Below are positions 12,301 to 23,525 of a DNA stretch of 64,000 nucleotides, in pieces. Below the pieces are notes generated by a model. It worked only from the letters and a program-made list of their open reading frames with translations, searched no databases and was not told where the DNA came from. The translations under genes were made by a program, and so were the position numbers. This stretch comes from Telopea speciosissima (Eukaryota; Streptophyta; Magnoliopsida; Proteales; Proteaceae). Each line of letters starts with the position of its first letter. Positions within the stretch are counted from its first letter, which is position 1. Location: the NCBI RefSeq assembly GCF_018873765.1, contig NC_057926.1, positions 49,653,043-49,717,042 on the forward strand, written 5' to 3'.

Positions 12301-15300
12301 AAAAAACAAAATCTTAAAACATCTCATTCATAAACTGTTTAAGCATGAACACACCGCCATGATAATCCAACTAGAACTTAACAGTATGAGATTAGGAGCA
12401 TTAATAATTCAAATGTTAAACATAAGACATTAGCATCATACCAGATTACTCACAAATTACTTTTTTTTTTTTTAAAAGATAGTTTACAAATTATAAATTT
12501 AATGAACCTATTTAGCAATACTGTAGAGAATAAAAAATAGAACCAATTAGATGAGATGATAACAACATTTGCTACTACCTATCCAAAAAGTTAACCACAG
12601 TCAGTGAAGATGGAAAACTTACACAGGTTGCATCTGCCAGATTCGGTATGCGCTTATTTAGGAGAACCTTTTCCTCCTTAGTGAACAACTTACGACCTGC
12701 TCATTCAGGCGTGGAATAACAAAAATGTTGGTGCTCCATGTTTCAAGATCTTATTCAAGACAAGACACAACTAAAAAGATCATATTTCTTCAACTTTACT
12801 AGTAATACCACTCAGGAATTTCTTATAAGATGAATAACAAAGAAACAAGACAAAAATATCTTGGTTTCCCATGTACAAAGGTTTGCACGTGAAACGTTAT
12901 GCTCCTTGTAGTTGACATGGAGAAGAGCATTCAATTGATGTTCTGCAGATAACAATGTTGGGCCAGCCTTCCATCACTGGTCATGGAAGTCACTTGCCTC
13001 TTGTGCTTTGCAGGACAATTTGGGAGCAGTAACATCATGCGATTTCTAAGTGTAAAATCAGACCCCATGATTTAAGTTATCAAGCAGGTGACTAGACTTC
13101 TATAAACTACTGCGCTAAGTCTTCTATCGGGCTGAATTCAGGAGAACTAGATTCTCTGTAGTCTGTATTTCGTTGAAAATTGGGAAAATCTGATAAGTTT
13201 TGAAAACCTAAACATTCAGTTGTTGTACAGATGGATACATAGTTCTCCAATCATGCTATTTTTCGAACTATGGGGGTTCGGCATCTATACTACAGGCTGG
13301 CTGAGGTCCATGTAAAAATAATATATAACAAGAATCAAATAAATTATACAATCAATCAAATGTCCGCATCCTCAAATTGAGCAGATATAGCATAATGGAA
13401 AGGGACTGGGGGCATTGGCACCATAATAAGTTCGGGTATGGCAAAAAAAAATGGTACAGATATGTATGGGTAATAAACGGACAAGACAGCAATAATACTT
13501 TTTAAAAATTATGCGCAAAAAAGCGTGTAAGGCAATCATACGATACGACTTTAATACAGTTTCTTTGTAAAAATCCAGGAGCAAAAATACGGGTCACTAG
13601 GCAACAGACATGTACATCACTTAATCAACAAAATAATAAACATGTACAAAATGATTTATCAAAAGGAAGCCTCAAAACTGAAAATTACTCAATACTTAAC
13701 ATGGATGATTTAATACAGGGTTTTGGTCAGGATGAATTGATTATTATTGGAGGTGACTTGAATGGCCATGTTGGGAGGGATAGTAGAGGATATGAAGGTG
13801 TACATGGTGGTTACGGGATTGGGGAGAGGAACAAGGAGGGGACCTCAATTCTAGACATTGTGGTAGCTTATGATCTTTCTATTGTCAATATTTTCTTTGA
13901 AAAAAAGAGAGGAGCACTTAGTTACCTATAAAAGTGGGAATCATACCAGCCAAATTGACTTCTTCCTAAGTCCTAACAAGAAAGGCAGACAAAAGGATGT
14001 GCAAGAACTGTAAGGTTATCCCTAGAGAGAGATTAACCACCCACATAGATTGGTGGTCCTGGATTTGCACCTCAGTGCACAGAAGCGTCGGAGGAGGGAA
14101 CCGATGTACCCTAAGATAAGGTGGTGGCAACTAAAAGGGGAGTCCCTGAGAACTTTCTCTGATAATGTGGTCAAACAAGGAAAGTGGGACTTTAAGGGAA
14201 ACATAAATGCGATGTGGAACAAGATGATGATTTGTATTAAGAGGGTTGCCAAAGATGTATTAGGGGAAGCGAAGGGTAACTGACAGGCCCCTAGGGAGAC
14301 TTGGTGGTACAACAATGAGGTCCAAACAGCCATTAACACCAAGAAAGATTGTTTTAAGACTTGGCAAAGGACTAAAGAAACCAAGGATAAAAAGAGGTAT
14401 ATTGACGCCAGAATCGAAGTTAGGAAGATTGTGGGGATGGCTAGGGAGAAGAAATATGAGGATCTCTATATAAACCTAAACATTAAAGAAGGGGAAAAAG
14501 CTATATATAAGATAACTAAGATGAGAGAAAGGAAGGATAGAGATTTCGATCAGGTGAGGTGTATCAAGGATGATGATGGAAGAGTGTTGGAAGGGATGAA
14601 GACATCGCGAAGAGATGGGATGAGTATATCTATGACCTACTAAATGGTGATAGATTGAGCAGAAATGACACAGACGATAACATTATTCAACAAGACACCT
14701 CATGCCATAGATATGTACGAAAGGTTAATGAGGCAAAAGTTAAAGAAGCCTTAATAAGAAAGATGAAAGCAGGCAAGACACCAGGCCCAGATGAGATTCC
14801 AATACTAGTGTGGAAAGCCGAAGGACGTTGTGGGGTTTATTAGTTAACCAATCTGTTTAACAAAAATATGACACAAGGAAGATATCAGATGAATGAAGGA
14901 GACGCATTGTAGTCCCGATCTACAAAAATAAAGGTGATATCCAAAGATGCAATAACTAGAGAAGCATAAAGCTAATGAGTCATACTATGAAACTTTGGGA
15001 GAAGGTTATTGAAGCCCGGTTGAGAAGAGAGACTCATATCTTGGGGAACCAATTTGGCTTTATGCCAGGTAGATTACGATAGAAGCAATCTACCTACTGA
15101 GGAGGCTTATGGAAAGATATAGAGATAGCAAGAAGGATCTCCATATGGTCTTTATTGACCTGGAAAAAGCCTATGACCGTGTCATAGTGAAGAGAGGGGT
15201 ATCGAGTAAATATGTGGATGTAATTAAAGATATGTATGAGGGAGTGATGACTAGCGTCTGACCTGTGGGAGGTTAGGGCAAGGAATTCCCAATTACGATA

Positions 15301-18300
15301 AGGTTACATTAGGGATCAGCCTTGAGCCCTTACCTTATTGTGCTTTTCATGGACGACCTAACCAAGAGCATCCAAGACAAGGTCCTGTGGTGTATGCTCT
15401 TCGCTGATGATATCGTTTTGGTGGATGAGACAAAAGCAGGGATCAATGCTAAGCTAGAGTTATGGAGATTAACCTTGGAAACAAGTAGTTTTAAGATCAG
15501 TAAAACAAAGATGGAGTATATGATGTGTAATTTTAGTCACACTAGGATGGATATCGACATGGTGCAAATTGGGGAAAGAGAGATACCGCAAAGTGACTAT
15601 TTTAGATATTTGGGTTCAACCATAAATAAAGAAGGTGACATAGAGGATGATGTTTCACAGAGAATTAAAGTGGGATGGATGAAGTGGAGAGGTGCGTCCG
15701 GAGTGTTGTGTGACCAACGTATTCCTTTAAAGCTTAAAGGAAAGTTCTATAGGACTGTTGTACGTCCGGCTACGATGTATGGGGCAGAATGTTGGGCAGT
15801 TAAGAAGTGTCAAATTGGAAAGATGTGTGTAGCAGAAACGAGGATTTTGAGATGGATGTGCAGAAAAACTAGGAAGGATAAAGTAAGAAATGAGCATATT
15901 AGAGCTGACTTGGGAATTTCCCCGATCAATGACAAGCTCCGAGAGAGCCGTTTGAGGTGGTATGATCATGTTCAACGGAGGCCTAGGGACGCCCCAGTAA
16001 GGAGGAGTGATATGATCCCGATTGAAGGAGCTAAAAGAGCTAGGGGCAGGCCTAAAATGACCATAGGAGAAGGTGTGAAGAAGGACATGCATAGTCTAGG
16101 TCTGTTGGAGGGCAAGGATCCATGTAGCAGACCCCATTTAATTGAGATTCCCCTCCTGACTTTTTGGCTGTGCCCCTTTCCTCTTACTCTCATCTTTCAT
16201 CTTTCATTTTTTATCCTTTTCTTCTTGTATTTTACAGTTTCACATTTCTCACCTCTTTTCCCCATCTCTCCATTCCCCCTTTTTTTTGGTGTAGACCTCA
16301 GTTTTCACTACTTTGTTTTGTTGGATCCATGTAGCCGACCCCATTAAGTTGGGATAAGGCTGAGTTTGTTGTTGTTGTAGAATACTTCCTTGACCAAATG
16401 TTGATGGACTAAAACAACTGTTTTGTGCACAAGCAACAATGGATGTGAGATCATATGGTAAAAGGTTAGTTCTTGAGGGTTTCTACACCTCAGTATCTGC
16501 CTAACTGGATGTTGTGACCTTAGGGTTTCTTTGGCCGAAACATATTAATCCAATGGACATTATTCCTCAAACCAAATATGAACATAGTTTACATATTAAT
16601 TAAATCTCAATTGGACATTATTCCTCAAGCCTGATCCAATAAATAGTGCACATTAAGATTGAATGCCTAAAAAACGGAGAAAATCATAGCAATTGCACTT
16701 TAGGAAGTTCATATTATGGCACTGGAACTCTCAGTCTTTCAAATATTTATCAAAAAAAATTCTGTGGTTATTCTTAATATTAATGACACAATTGCTCTCT
16801 CTCCTAGAGAACCAAACTACTACCATGGATTGCAGATACCTAATATCCCAGCTTCAGAATGTAAGTGTTAAAGGCAACTCACCATAGGGGGAGTGTCCCT
16901 ATCGTGATGTACATATAGTTGTATGGTGTGTGTGAGTGAGTTGTAGAGTCGTGTTTTATTTTTACTTTGCTTTTAGTTATTTGTTTTAAGTTGTAATTAG
17001 GACTTAGACTTTTAGTAGGAAACCTACTAAGAGTATATGACTGGAATACAATATAAGAGGCAAGGCTGGTCCACAATAGGCATATTATTGAGTCCTATAG
17101 TGTTCTGGGATTCATCTTCTTCTCTCTCCTTTCTCTTCTTCTTCTTTGCTTCTTTCTTCCTCCTTATGAGGACTGGTTATCATTTTCTCTGTTGCTACAA
17201 GGTATCAGAGCAAAATTAATTAGTTTTCACCATTTGATTTTCTGTTTTGATAATCCTTTGAAGTTTTTTTTTTCCATGGTTGCAGCACCTACGCTGCCAT
17301 CATACTGTAAGGACAAAAAAGGTGTTAAAGGTGAAGTATGCTGCTTCGTTTCGAAGCTCCGTTTGCCAGGCATTCCCTAGGAATGATTCCCTCGGTATCA
17401 CTGAAAACTTGTGATTCCAGTCAAGTCAACTACTTTTTTCAGCAGCTAGGGTAAGGCCTTGCTGATCATATGACGATGAACTAGGGTCTCCTTGCATGTA
17501 CTAACTACATCAGTCCCTCCATGGAGTTTTCATCTATCAGAATCACAGTTTATCCATATAATGCTGGCGGTACTCTGTTTTCTGGGCAGATTTGAGATCT
17601 GATTTTTCTGTGCATCGAGCCAGCAGATCTGTTTGAGATTTTGGAGCTTTGTTGGCCCTTTTGGTAAGGACACTCAATGCTTACTTGAGGCTGATCCAAG
17701 TCTCTGATACTGAGTTATTGTTTTTTTTCCATAGAGTTGGCGATACCCTGTTTTACTGCAATTTCTGGCTAGTTTTGAATCTGGAAATCTTAGACACCAG
17801 ATCTGTCTGATGTTTTAAGTGATTATTGGTGCATCTGAAAGTGTCACTCGACCATGGTTTGATGTCCATCTGACACCCTGAATCCAAATTCTGGGTGGTT
17901 CATTTCAGATTCTTATTGTATCACTGCTGCATAATAGCTATTCATTTGATTGCTTTAATACTGTGAGGTTGTTCTTCCCCATTATCTCACTACATCTGTC
18001 CAGATTTGAAGACCTATCTTATTATTTTATTTTGGTGACCTGCTGTTCTGATCAGAATCTGCCCATCTGTAGCTGCCACTGGTTACTGTTCATAATTATA
18101 TCTTCTTCAGGGATTGCTCTTTGATATATCTATTGTGCTTTGCTGCTAGTAATCTTATTGGGTATCGATTGTTCATAATGGGTGATTCAAAACCCCCACG
18201 GACTCTTTCAACTTCCAAATCATGTCTATTAAACTCAATGATGCATCAAATTATTTAATCTAGGCACAGGCAGTTAGAGTGTATACCACTGCCAGGTGAA

Positions 18301-21300
18301 AAATGGATTATCTGATAAAGTCACTCCTGTTATGACTGCTGCTGAGTATCCGGAATGGACATCAGAAAATGCCACAGTACTTCGTTGGGTATGGAACAGT
18401 ATAGAGCCTTCTGTGGCTTCCAATGTGATGTGTCACACCGCAGCTAAGGGTGTCTAGGATGACCTCAAATAAACCTATTCTCAGGATAAGAACATGTCCA
18501 GGGTATATGACTTATACGAAAGTTCTTCTCCTTCAAGCAGAGTGGCAAATCCATTGGTGACTACTGACTACTAGTACCTTGAAAAGCATGTGGGAAGAAC
18601 TCAATGTGTACCAACCTCTCTCTACAAATATTGAAGTCCTTAAATCTCAATGTGCTGAGTTCTTAGTTGCAAAATTTTTATCTGGATTAGACTCTACTTT
18701 CATCCAATGAAAAGGAAGATACCATCCATTAATGATGCATTTTGTCGGATCCAATGTATCGTGTCTCCTTCCTACACCAAATCTGACTCGCCCTCATCTA
18801 GCAATAATTCAACGCTGTTTCAAACAATGGGAGGCGTTGCCGTGACACTGGTTGCTCTAGAAGAGGTCACAGTCTAAGACCTTAGCAATGGTCGAGGCAC
18901 AGGACAGTCACTAGATCAAGGTACACATCAGTGTACTCACTATGGTAAGATGAATCAAACTGTTGATACATATTGGGCCAAGCATGGTAAACATGAGTGA
19001 GCTCAACAACTGTTTGCTACTATTGCTACTATTACGGGAAGCGTACCTAGTACACGAGGCTCCCGCCACTGTGGGGTATGGGAAGGGTTATGATGTACGC
19101 AGCTTTACCCCCGCTTCGAGGAGAGGCTATTTCCAGACTCGAACCCATGACTACTAGGTCACAATGGAGCAACCTTACCATTGCATCAAGTCCCACTCAC
19201 TATTTCTACTATTATATCTGATCAAAATTCAACAGTGGCGTCATCCTTGGACACCAATCAAGCTTCTAACTTTGGAGGTAGTCAGTTTGTTTCTCTTTTG
19301 CACGATGAACTCAATTAATTACATAAGCGTCTTCAGCAAATTGAGACATCTGTCTCTACATCCATTGCGACCATCGCTCATTCGGGTACTGGTGCACTTC
19401 TTGCTTCCTCTTCTTTCACAGCAAAAGAAGTGTACAGTACTTCCCCTGCTAATAACACCAACACATGGGTCATTGACAATATGGCTGGTAAATCCCATGC
19501 ACTCTTCACTTCAGAAGATCAATCATCCCTCTATAATCATTCTTGTTGATGGCTCATCTACTCAAGTATCCGCGTCTGGTTGTGTTTCTTTATCCTATCT
19601 TCCTATGTTGAAATACGTGCTCCATGTTCCTAACTTACCCTTAAATATAATCTCTAATAGTCAACTGACTAATAATTCTCTTAACTGTTTAGTAACATTT
19701 TATCCTACTTCTTGTGTTTTCAGGATCTCCAGACAAAGAAGATGATAGTGGCACTCCTACCTTTGCTTCTACTGTTTTTTGTGTGTCTTCCCTTCTCCAG
19801 TGGCATTACTGGTTGGGACATCTTTCTCTTTCCAAACTCCAACATATGGTTCCCAGTTGCAAGCATATATCTCGACTTGAGTATGAGGCGTGTGAGCTTG
19901 GAAAGTATCATCATGCTGCGTTCCCTTCTCATAGTCTCATTATGTTTCTCGGAGTTCCTCCTTATTTTCTTCAATTCATTCTGATGTTTGGGGTCCGTGT
20001 CGTGTCAAGAGTCAGTTAGGTTTCTTTTATTTTGTTACCTTAGTTGATGATCACTCTCGAATGATTTGGTTATATTTGTTAAGAGATCGATCAGAATTTC
20101 TATTTGATTTTAAACACTTTAATAATAAAATAAAGACTCAGTTTGGTGTGCCAATTAAAGTTTCCTGCTTTGACAATGCCCTTGAATATACTCAACGAAA
20201 AATATTTGAATTTTGTTCTGCTAATGGAATGATACATCAAACTAGTTGTAGGTGTGGTAAAGAGGAAAAATCGGCATTTGTTGGAAGTTGCTCGATCTCT
20301 TATGTTTCATATTCACGTTCCCAAGTTTTATTGGAGTGATGCGGTTTCGATTGCCTGTTATTTGGTTGATCGCATGCCCTCTTCAGTCCTTGATAATTTG
20401 TCTCCTTTTTCTGTGGTTTCTCCAATATCGTCTTTGTTTGCTTTGACAACATTAAGTATTATGGGAATTTCTCAGGTAGTAAAATGGAGCATATGTATAT
20501 ATTCTACACTCAAGATTAGTAGGAATTTGTAATGGGGATAAATAAAGTACAATTATTGCAGACAGACAAATTCCAAATAGCAAATATCAATTTAATTAGT
20601 GTAATAAAATTTCTTATCCAAATGAAATTTGTTCAAGAACATAGTAAACAGATTCAAAATCCTGCTCATATAGCTTATGTGCATAGAAATTCAGTTCAAT
20701 TTGAAAAAACCAACACAATTAAAGAACCCGAAAGACATTAGTACCTTCAGATTTTTTGCCAGAGTCCTCTCCAGGCTGATACTTCGGGCTATTAAAGAAG
20801 TCTGATATGTCTTCCAATGTACCTCCATAAACTGCTTTCCTAGGGTTTCTAGATGGCACTCTGCCACTAGAAGAAGAACCCACTTCAGAAACATTTTTAT
20901 CTTCATCCACCACCTCCTCTTCTTTCAAAGGATAAGTAGGATTATCAAGCACCACAGGCTTCAACTGCGCCAACTTAGCCGACCGATACGTCAAGAACTT
21001 CACGGTATCCCTGAAATCGACAACTGGCTTCTTCTTCTCAACACGTCTCCCGTACTCTAATTCCTGAGCAATCTTACGCTTCTCCTTCTTCGTCAAATTA
21101 ATCTCAGCTTGCAATTCCTTCCAATTATCCGGGACCAAGTTCTCCTCCACTACGGGCTTCGATTTCTTCTTATTGGGTTTATTTCCATGGAAGTTGTCTT
21201 GAAGATAAGGGTCTTCGAAGACACCCTCTTCAAAGACAACACAGTCGCCGATAACGAGCTCATCGTCTTCTACTTGATTTGTTTCTTGTTGGGAGGAATG

Positions 21301-21477
21301 AGAGAAGGAAGAAAGAGAAGCAGAGATGGAGAAAGATAGCGAGGAGATGTTCCTTGAGAAGGTGAGAGAACCCGACCCAGTAGAAAGTTGTGTAGGAACA
21401 GAGAGGTGAAATGGAGAGTTGGGGATTAGAGAGAAGATTTGGGGGATTTGGGATTTGTGTAGTGTGAAGGGCTGCAT
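9355..21477 (-). CDS. AKRP: AKRP: plastid ankyrin-repeat protein, complete seven-exon gene
   Basis: Exons: 20745-21477, 12623-12696, 11659-11757, 11348-11446, 10233-10331, 10017-10115, 9355-9453. They join in frame to a 433-residue protein, close to the known plant AKRP length of about 435. The N-terminus is Ser/Thr/Pro-rich and lacks acids, as in a chloroplast transit peptide. A charged middle follows ([20 protein letters not shown] stretch near residues 127-142) that is characteristic of AKRP/EMB506. Exon 2 supplies [15 protein letters not shown]. The last five exons are each exactly 99 bp, start in phase 0 and encode one 33-residue ankyrin unit each (residues 270-433, the last ending in the stop). 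TPLH-type signatures are visible ([32 protein letters not shown]). The family acts in plastid differentiation and embryo development. Intron 1 is 8048 bp and full of retrotransposons; introns 4 and 6 carry a SINE and a MITE. Acceptor strength at 12697 is weak. Exon 7 is too short to stand out as an ORF but matches the family tail ([15 protein letters not shown]). Confidence 0.93.
9494..9653. mobile_element. MITE with 27-bp inverted ends, in AKRP intron 6
   Basis: Left end CGAATAATTATCCCCTCCAA and the reverse complement of the right end CGAATCGTTATCCCCTCCAA agree in 25 of the first 27 bases. The centre contains GTGGACCCCACC and GGGTGGTCATTT. Related elements with the same end style (TTATCC..) and the GGTGGTCATTT/GATCACCCTACC core lie at 52439-52611 and 55541-55645. 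It is non-coding. Confidence 0.8.
11015..11188 (+). mobile_element. Au SINE, full-length-like, in AKRP intron 4
   Basis: A tRNA-derived head (GGCCTTGGTGTAACGGTAAGG, with B-box-like CACGGGTTCGAGTCT at about 11088) is followed by the Au-family body (GTAAGGCTGCGTACA, CCCCAGACCTCGCAGTGGCGG, TGCACTGGGTACACC) and a short T-ending tail. It is flanked by a perfect 14-bp target duplication AGATGGCTAATCAT at 11001-11014 and 11189-11202, so the insertion is recent enough to be intact. It lies antisense to AKRP. Confidence 0.93.
13701..13931 (+). pseudogene. RTE LINE endonuclease fragment (APE-like)
   Basis: A 76-residue fragment with [14 protein letters not shown], the conserved GDxN/GH region of LINE apurinic-type endonucleases, followed by [17 protein letters not shown] and a region before the final SDH motif. 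It stops at 13931 with the frame lost; AGQIDFFLS-like continuation is visible in another frame to about 13980. The N-terminal catalytic Glu region is absent. It is a remnant, not a gene. Confidence 0.8.
14655..16116 (+). pseudogene. RTE LINE reverse transcriptase remnant
   Basis: Early RT blocks are seen around 14760-14800 ([14 protein letters not shown]) and 15145-15180 ([10 protein letters not shown]), in frames interrupted by stops and indels. From 15322 a longer frame carries [15 protein letters not shown], the catalytic FADD box, then [19 protein letters not shown], the thumb ([26 protein letters not shown]) and the C-terminal [12 protein letters not shown] and [10 protein letters not shown] typical of plant RTE elements. 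Non-functional because of the breaks. Confidence 0.88.
16866..17199 (+). repeat. 5' LTR of the Copia element
   Basis: It begins TGTTAAAGGCAAC and ends TGTTGCTACA, the TG...CA form, immediately before the primer binding site. No second LTR was seen, so the left edge is judged only from the TG and the typical LTR content (TCTTCTTCTCTCT leader near the end). Confidence 0.65.
17200..17212 (+). other. Primer binding site for initiator tRNA-Met
   Basis: GGTATCAGAGCA matches the complement of the 3' end of plant initiator tRNA-Met (TGGTATCAGAGC), the usual Copia primer site. It sits directly after the LTR end. Confidence 0.85.
19035..19200 (-). mobile_element. Au SINE inserted inside the Copia remnant
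   Basis: Reverse complement of the same SINE family as the copy at 11015: GTACGCAGCTTTACCCC, CGAACCCATGAC (B box) and GCAACCTTACCATTGC are readable on the plus strand. Flanking 14-mers TATTGCTACTATTA (19021-19034) and TATTTCTACTATTA (19201-19214) differ at one base and are the target duplication. It is younger than the Copia element it interrupts. Confidence 0.9.
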
Positions 21478-21712
21478 CTTTTTGCTTCACGGAAGAATTA
21501 CAAGTTTTTCATTGAATTCATTCCTAATCACCAGCAGAGGCAATGAGATGCAGAGACAGATAGTATCAACCTCCACTCTCTGCTCTGTTTTGTTTTGTGA
21601 GAGAATCCATGAGGTCTGGCCGTCGGGTTTATGCTTTTCCTGCTCTGTTCGTTGGTTGGTCCATGGGGAATTGAGGTTACCAAGCCCAAATATCTCTGAA
21701 TCCCCTTTCATA
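21478..21712 (-). promoter_or_regulatory. AKRP 5' leader and proximal promoter
   Basis: This is the short stretch between the AKRP start codon (21477) and a fold-back MITE. No clear TATA box was picked. The MITE at 21713-21843 lies within 250 bp of the start codon and so is part of the promoter region. Confidence 0.4.
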
Positions 21713-21843
21713 GGTTGAGAGCTCAACACCTGGCAGGTGCCATATCCAACGGTGACAAGCTCAAAAAGAAAGAAAAAAAAAAACCTGACTCAATCACCTC
21801 AAACCGTTGGATGTTGCACGTACCAGGTGTTGACTTCTCAACC
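21713..21843. mobile_element. Small fold-back MITE in the AKRP promoter region
   Basis: Left arm GGTTGAGAGCTCAACACCTG...ATCCAACGG is answered by CCGTTGGAT...CCAGGTGTTGACTTCTCAACC on the right; the arms pair over about 40 bp around an A-rich loop. No protein is encoded. A target duplication could not be assigned. Confidence 0.75.
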
Positions 21844-21869
21844 CCGAACTGCTCGATCAACAAGCAATT

Positions 21870-22020
21870 AGAGAGGATTTTAATCCCAATCCTAGGGTTC
21901 ACAAACCCCTCCTAGGGTTTTTATATGTTCCAAAATACCCTCTTGATACCTATTCCCACCCTTGTGCCCCTTGGCGAATGGGGTCCCATATCGTGGGTGG
22001 AGAGAAACTCGATTCTTGTT
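21870..22020. repeat. Copy of the block found inside the 7203-8029 fold-back element
   Basis: The phrases CCTAGGGTTCACAAACCCCT, TATGTTCCAAAATACCCTC, TTGATACCTATTCCCACCC and GGTGG...GAAACTCGAT recur here in the same order as at about 7630-7750. The long inverted arms of that element are not present at this site. Confidence 0.75.
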
Positions 22021-22039
22021 TTTTTCTTTTTCTTAGGGG

Positions 22040-22430
22040 AGGGGTACAGTTTTAGGTATCGACATCAGTATTAGATTGATCAATTCATATCAGTAACAGC
22101 TATGAGTCTATGACCAATATTGCTAGCTGGCCTTTTGATCTTATATTGATCCATTATACCCTGATACATCGATATTGATATCAATATAGCCAACGACCGA
22201 TACCGGTGCCATGAACTACATCCATGGGGTTGGTGGTGAGGGTTGGGTTACCAGGTCTGAGTTCAAATAAGATTGGGGTGAAATATTAGAGAAAACTAGC
22301 ATTGTCCATGCATGTCTCTCCAAGCCATGGATTTAGTAATCGGTATCGGATATGGTATCGTCTTAGTCGATACTGACAATATCACTTCAGATCAGTCTGT
22401 ATCGGTCTAGATCAGATAGAATTGCCCATG
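22040..22430. repeat. TATCGATA-rich dispersed repeat patches
   Basis: Words such as GATACATCGATATTGATATC, CCGATACCGGTGCCATGAACTA and GGTATCGGATATGGTATCG repeat within 400 bp and resemble patches at 5770-5835 and 8930-9005. This may be a degenerate tandem or fold-back transposon. No ends were defined. Confidence 0.45.
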
Positions 22431-23100
22431 TTTTACACTAATCGCCATCTTCTTACAGTCATATACACCCACTATACTAAGATGGTGGTCAGTAGTTACA
22501 TATTCCATGGCGTTTTTATATTCCATTTCTAAGGCATGGATTTTTACTAGAGGTAATTTTTTTACTGCCAAAAAAGAATATTTTTAGAGTTGGTATAATG
22601 AAAGGTTTTTACAAGCTCTGTTCCCACGCCTCTCTGTGTTTACAATGAATTTCCTATAATTGTAATAACTCTCATTGCACCAATTTATAGGGAAATAAAA
22701 AAATACAAATTTTTGTAATCACCCCGTGTAAATCCTAAAAATGAAACCTCAGGGGGCTGTTGCCTCCAAACCCCCCCCCCCCCCCAAATGGAATCCCCAA
22801 TTCATCCCGCTCCAGGAAACAAAGATAAAAAACCAAGATGCCCCGACTCCTCTAGATTTCAAGTCCTACGGTTTTCGACAGCCTTTTGAAAACAGCCCAC
22901 AACCCAATGCACAAAATACAAGACATCGACCCTCAAAAGAAATTACATACAAGTAGAGCCTATTAGAGATTGTTGAGTAGAATGAACGAGATGATGAAGT
23001 GATTGCATTTGAAGATAAAAAGATGATTTCTTTTATTTTGTTCTGTTAAGGTGTGGATGATTTCTTCATGAGCTCGGTTATTTACATAGCCATTAGTTGA
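22431..23100. other. Intergenic DNA, no gene recognised
   Basis: AT-rich, with a C homopolymer at about 22771-22786. Short open frames here lack recognisable motifs and span the homopolymer. Confidence 0.45.
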
Positions 23101-23109
23101 AAAGTCCAT

Positions 23110-23525
23110 TACTATTTGGACTTGACGGTCAGTGCCCACCCTGAGCCTGAACAGGGCCTGGGTTGAGATCTCTGGCACTGAGGGGCGGGTCAAGGTTGGG
23201 AATTTCTGACCCTGAGTCAGAGCTGGACTGGCTGGGCTGGGTCAAGATTAAGGCCTCGAGCTGAGCCTGACCCGGCCCAACTCAACCCTATCTTCTTCTT
23301 CTTCTTCCCAGCTTGGCTAGCCCATGCATCTCCCTTCCCCCACCCACCCCCCTCATCAGAGCCAATCAGGGTCACCTTGACACAAACATGAGGGCAAATC
23401 AAGATTGGATTTTTCTGACCCTAAGTCAACGTCGGGCCAGGCCTGAACCCAAATAAGGGGACTCAGGATTGAGCTGAGGTTTTCCCAACCCGGCCCAACC
23501 CAACCCTATTCCACCCCTATCCATA
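23110..23525. repeat. GGGCCTGGGTTGAG / CCCGGCCCAACCC repeat, two diverged tandem blocks
   Basis: Two blocks (about 23130-23300 and 23395-23520) share the order CAAGATTGG/CAAGGTTGG, TTTCTGACCCT(A/G)AGTCA, GGGC.GGCCTGA and CCCGGCCCAAC(C/T)CAACCCTAT. It is non-coding and its element class is unknown. Confidence 0.5.

Larger units (their letters stand above)
13698..16380 (+). mobile_element. RTE-type non-LTR retrotransposon (LINE), 5'-truncated, with target duplication
   Basis: Endonuclease, linker and reverse transcriptase segments appear in 5' to 3' order. The element ends in ATAAGGCTGAGTTTG followed by TTG repeats, the usual RTE-type tail. AATACTT occurs directly before (13691-13697) and directly after (16381-16387), which I read as the target-site duplication fixing both ends. 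The 5' part of the endonuclease is missing. Frames are broken many times, so it is dead. It is antisense to AKRP. Confidence 0.88.
16866..20530 (+). mobile_element. Degenerate Ty1/copia LTR retrotransposon, 3' half missing
   Basis: In order: 5' LTR (16866-17199), primer binding site (17200-17212), untranslated leader, gag remnants from about 18178 ([18 protein letters not shown] start at about 18223), protease remnant (NTWVIDN at about 19460), gag-pre-integrase ([12 protein letters not shown] at about 19806), and integrase core ([14 protein letters not shown] at about 20043; FWSDAV-like and [10 protein letters not shown] at about 20340-20380). No reverse transcriptase, RNase H or 3' LTR follows before AKRP exon 1, so the 3' half has been lost. 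Many frameshifts are present. Confidence 0.85.
12697..20744 (-). other. AKRP intron 1 (8048 bp), a host for nested retrotransposons
   Basis: Donor GTACTAATG follows exon 1 at 20744 and the acceptor CAG lies before exon 2 at 12697. The join restores GGT CGT (Gly-Arg) in frame. Inside are the RTE LINE at 13698-16380, the Copia element from about 16866 to 20530, and an Au SINE inside the Copia. The remaining 12.7-13.7 kb and 16.4-16.9 kb are AT-rich sequence without recognisable content. Confidence 0.9.

Noticed and set aside
13372..13584. 70-residue minus-strand frame
   Set aside because: Lies in AKRP intron 1 with no motif and no splice-compatible neighbours.
15727..16193. Minus-strand frames of 121 and 73 residues
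   Set aside because: Shadows of the RTE reverse transcriptase on the opposite strand.
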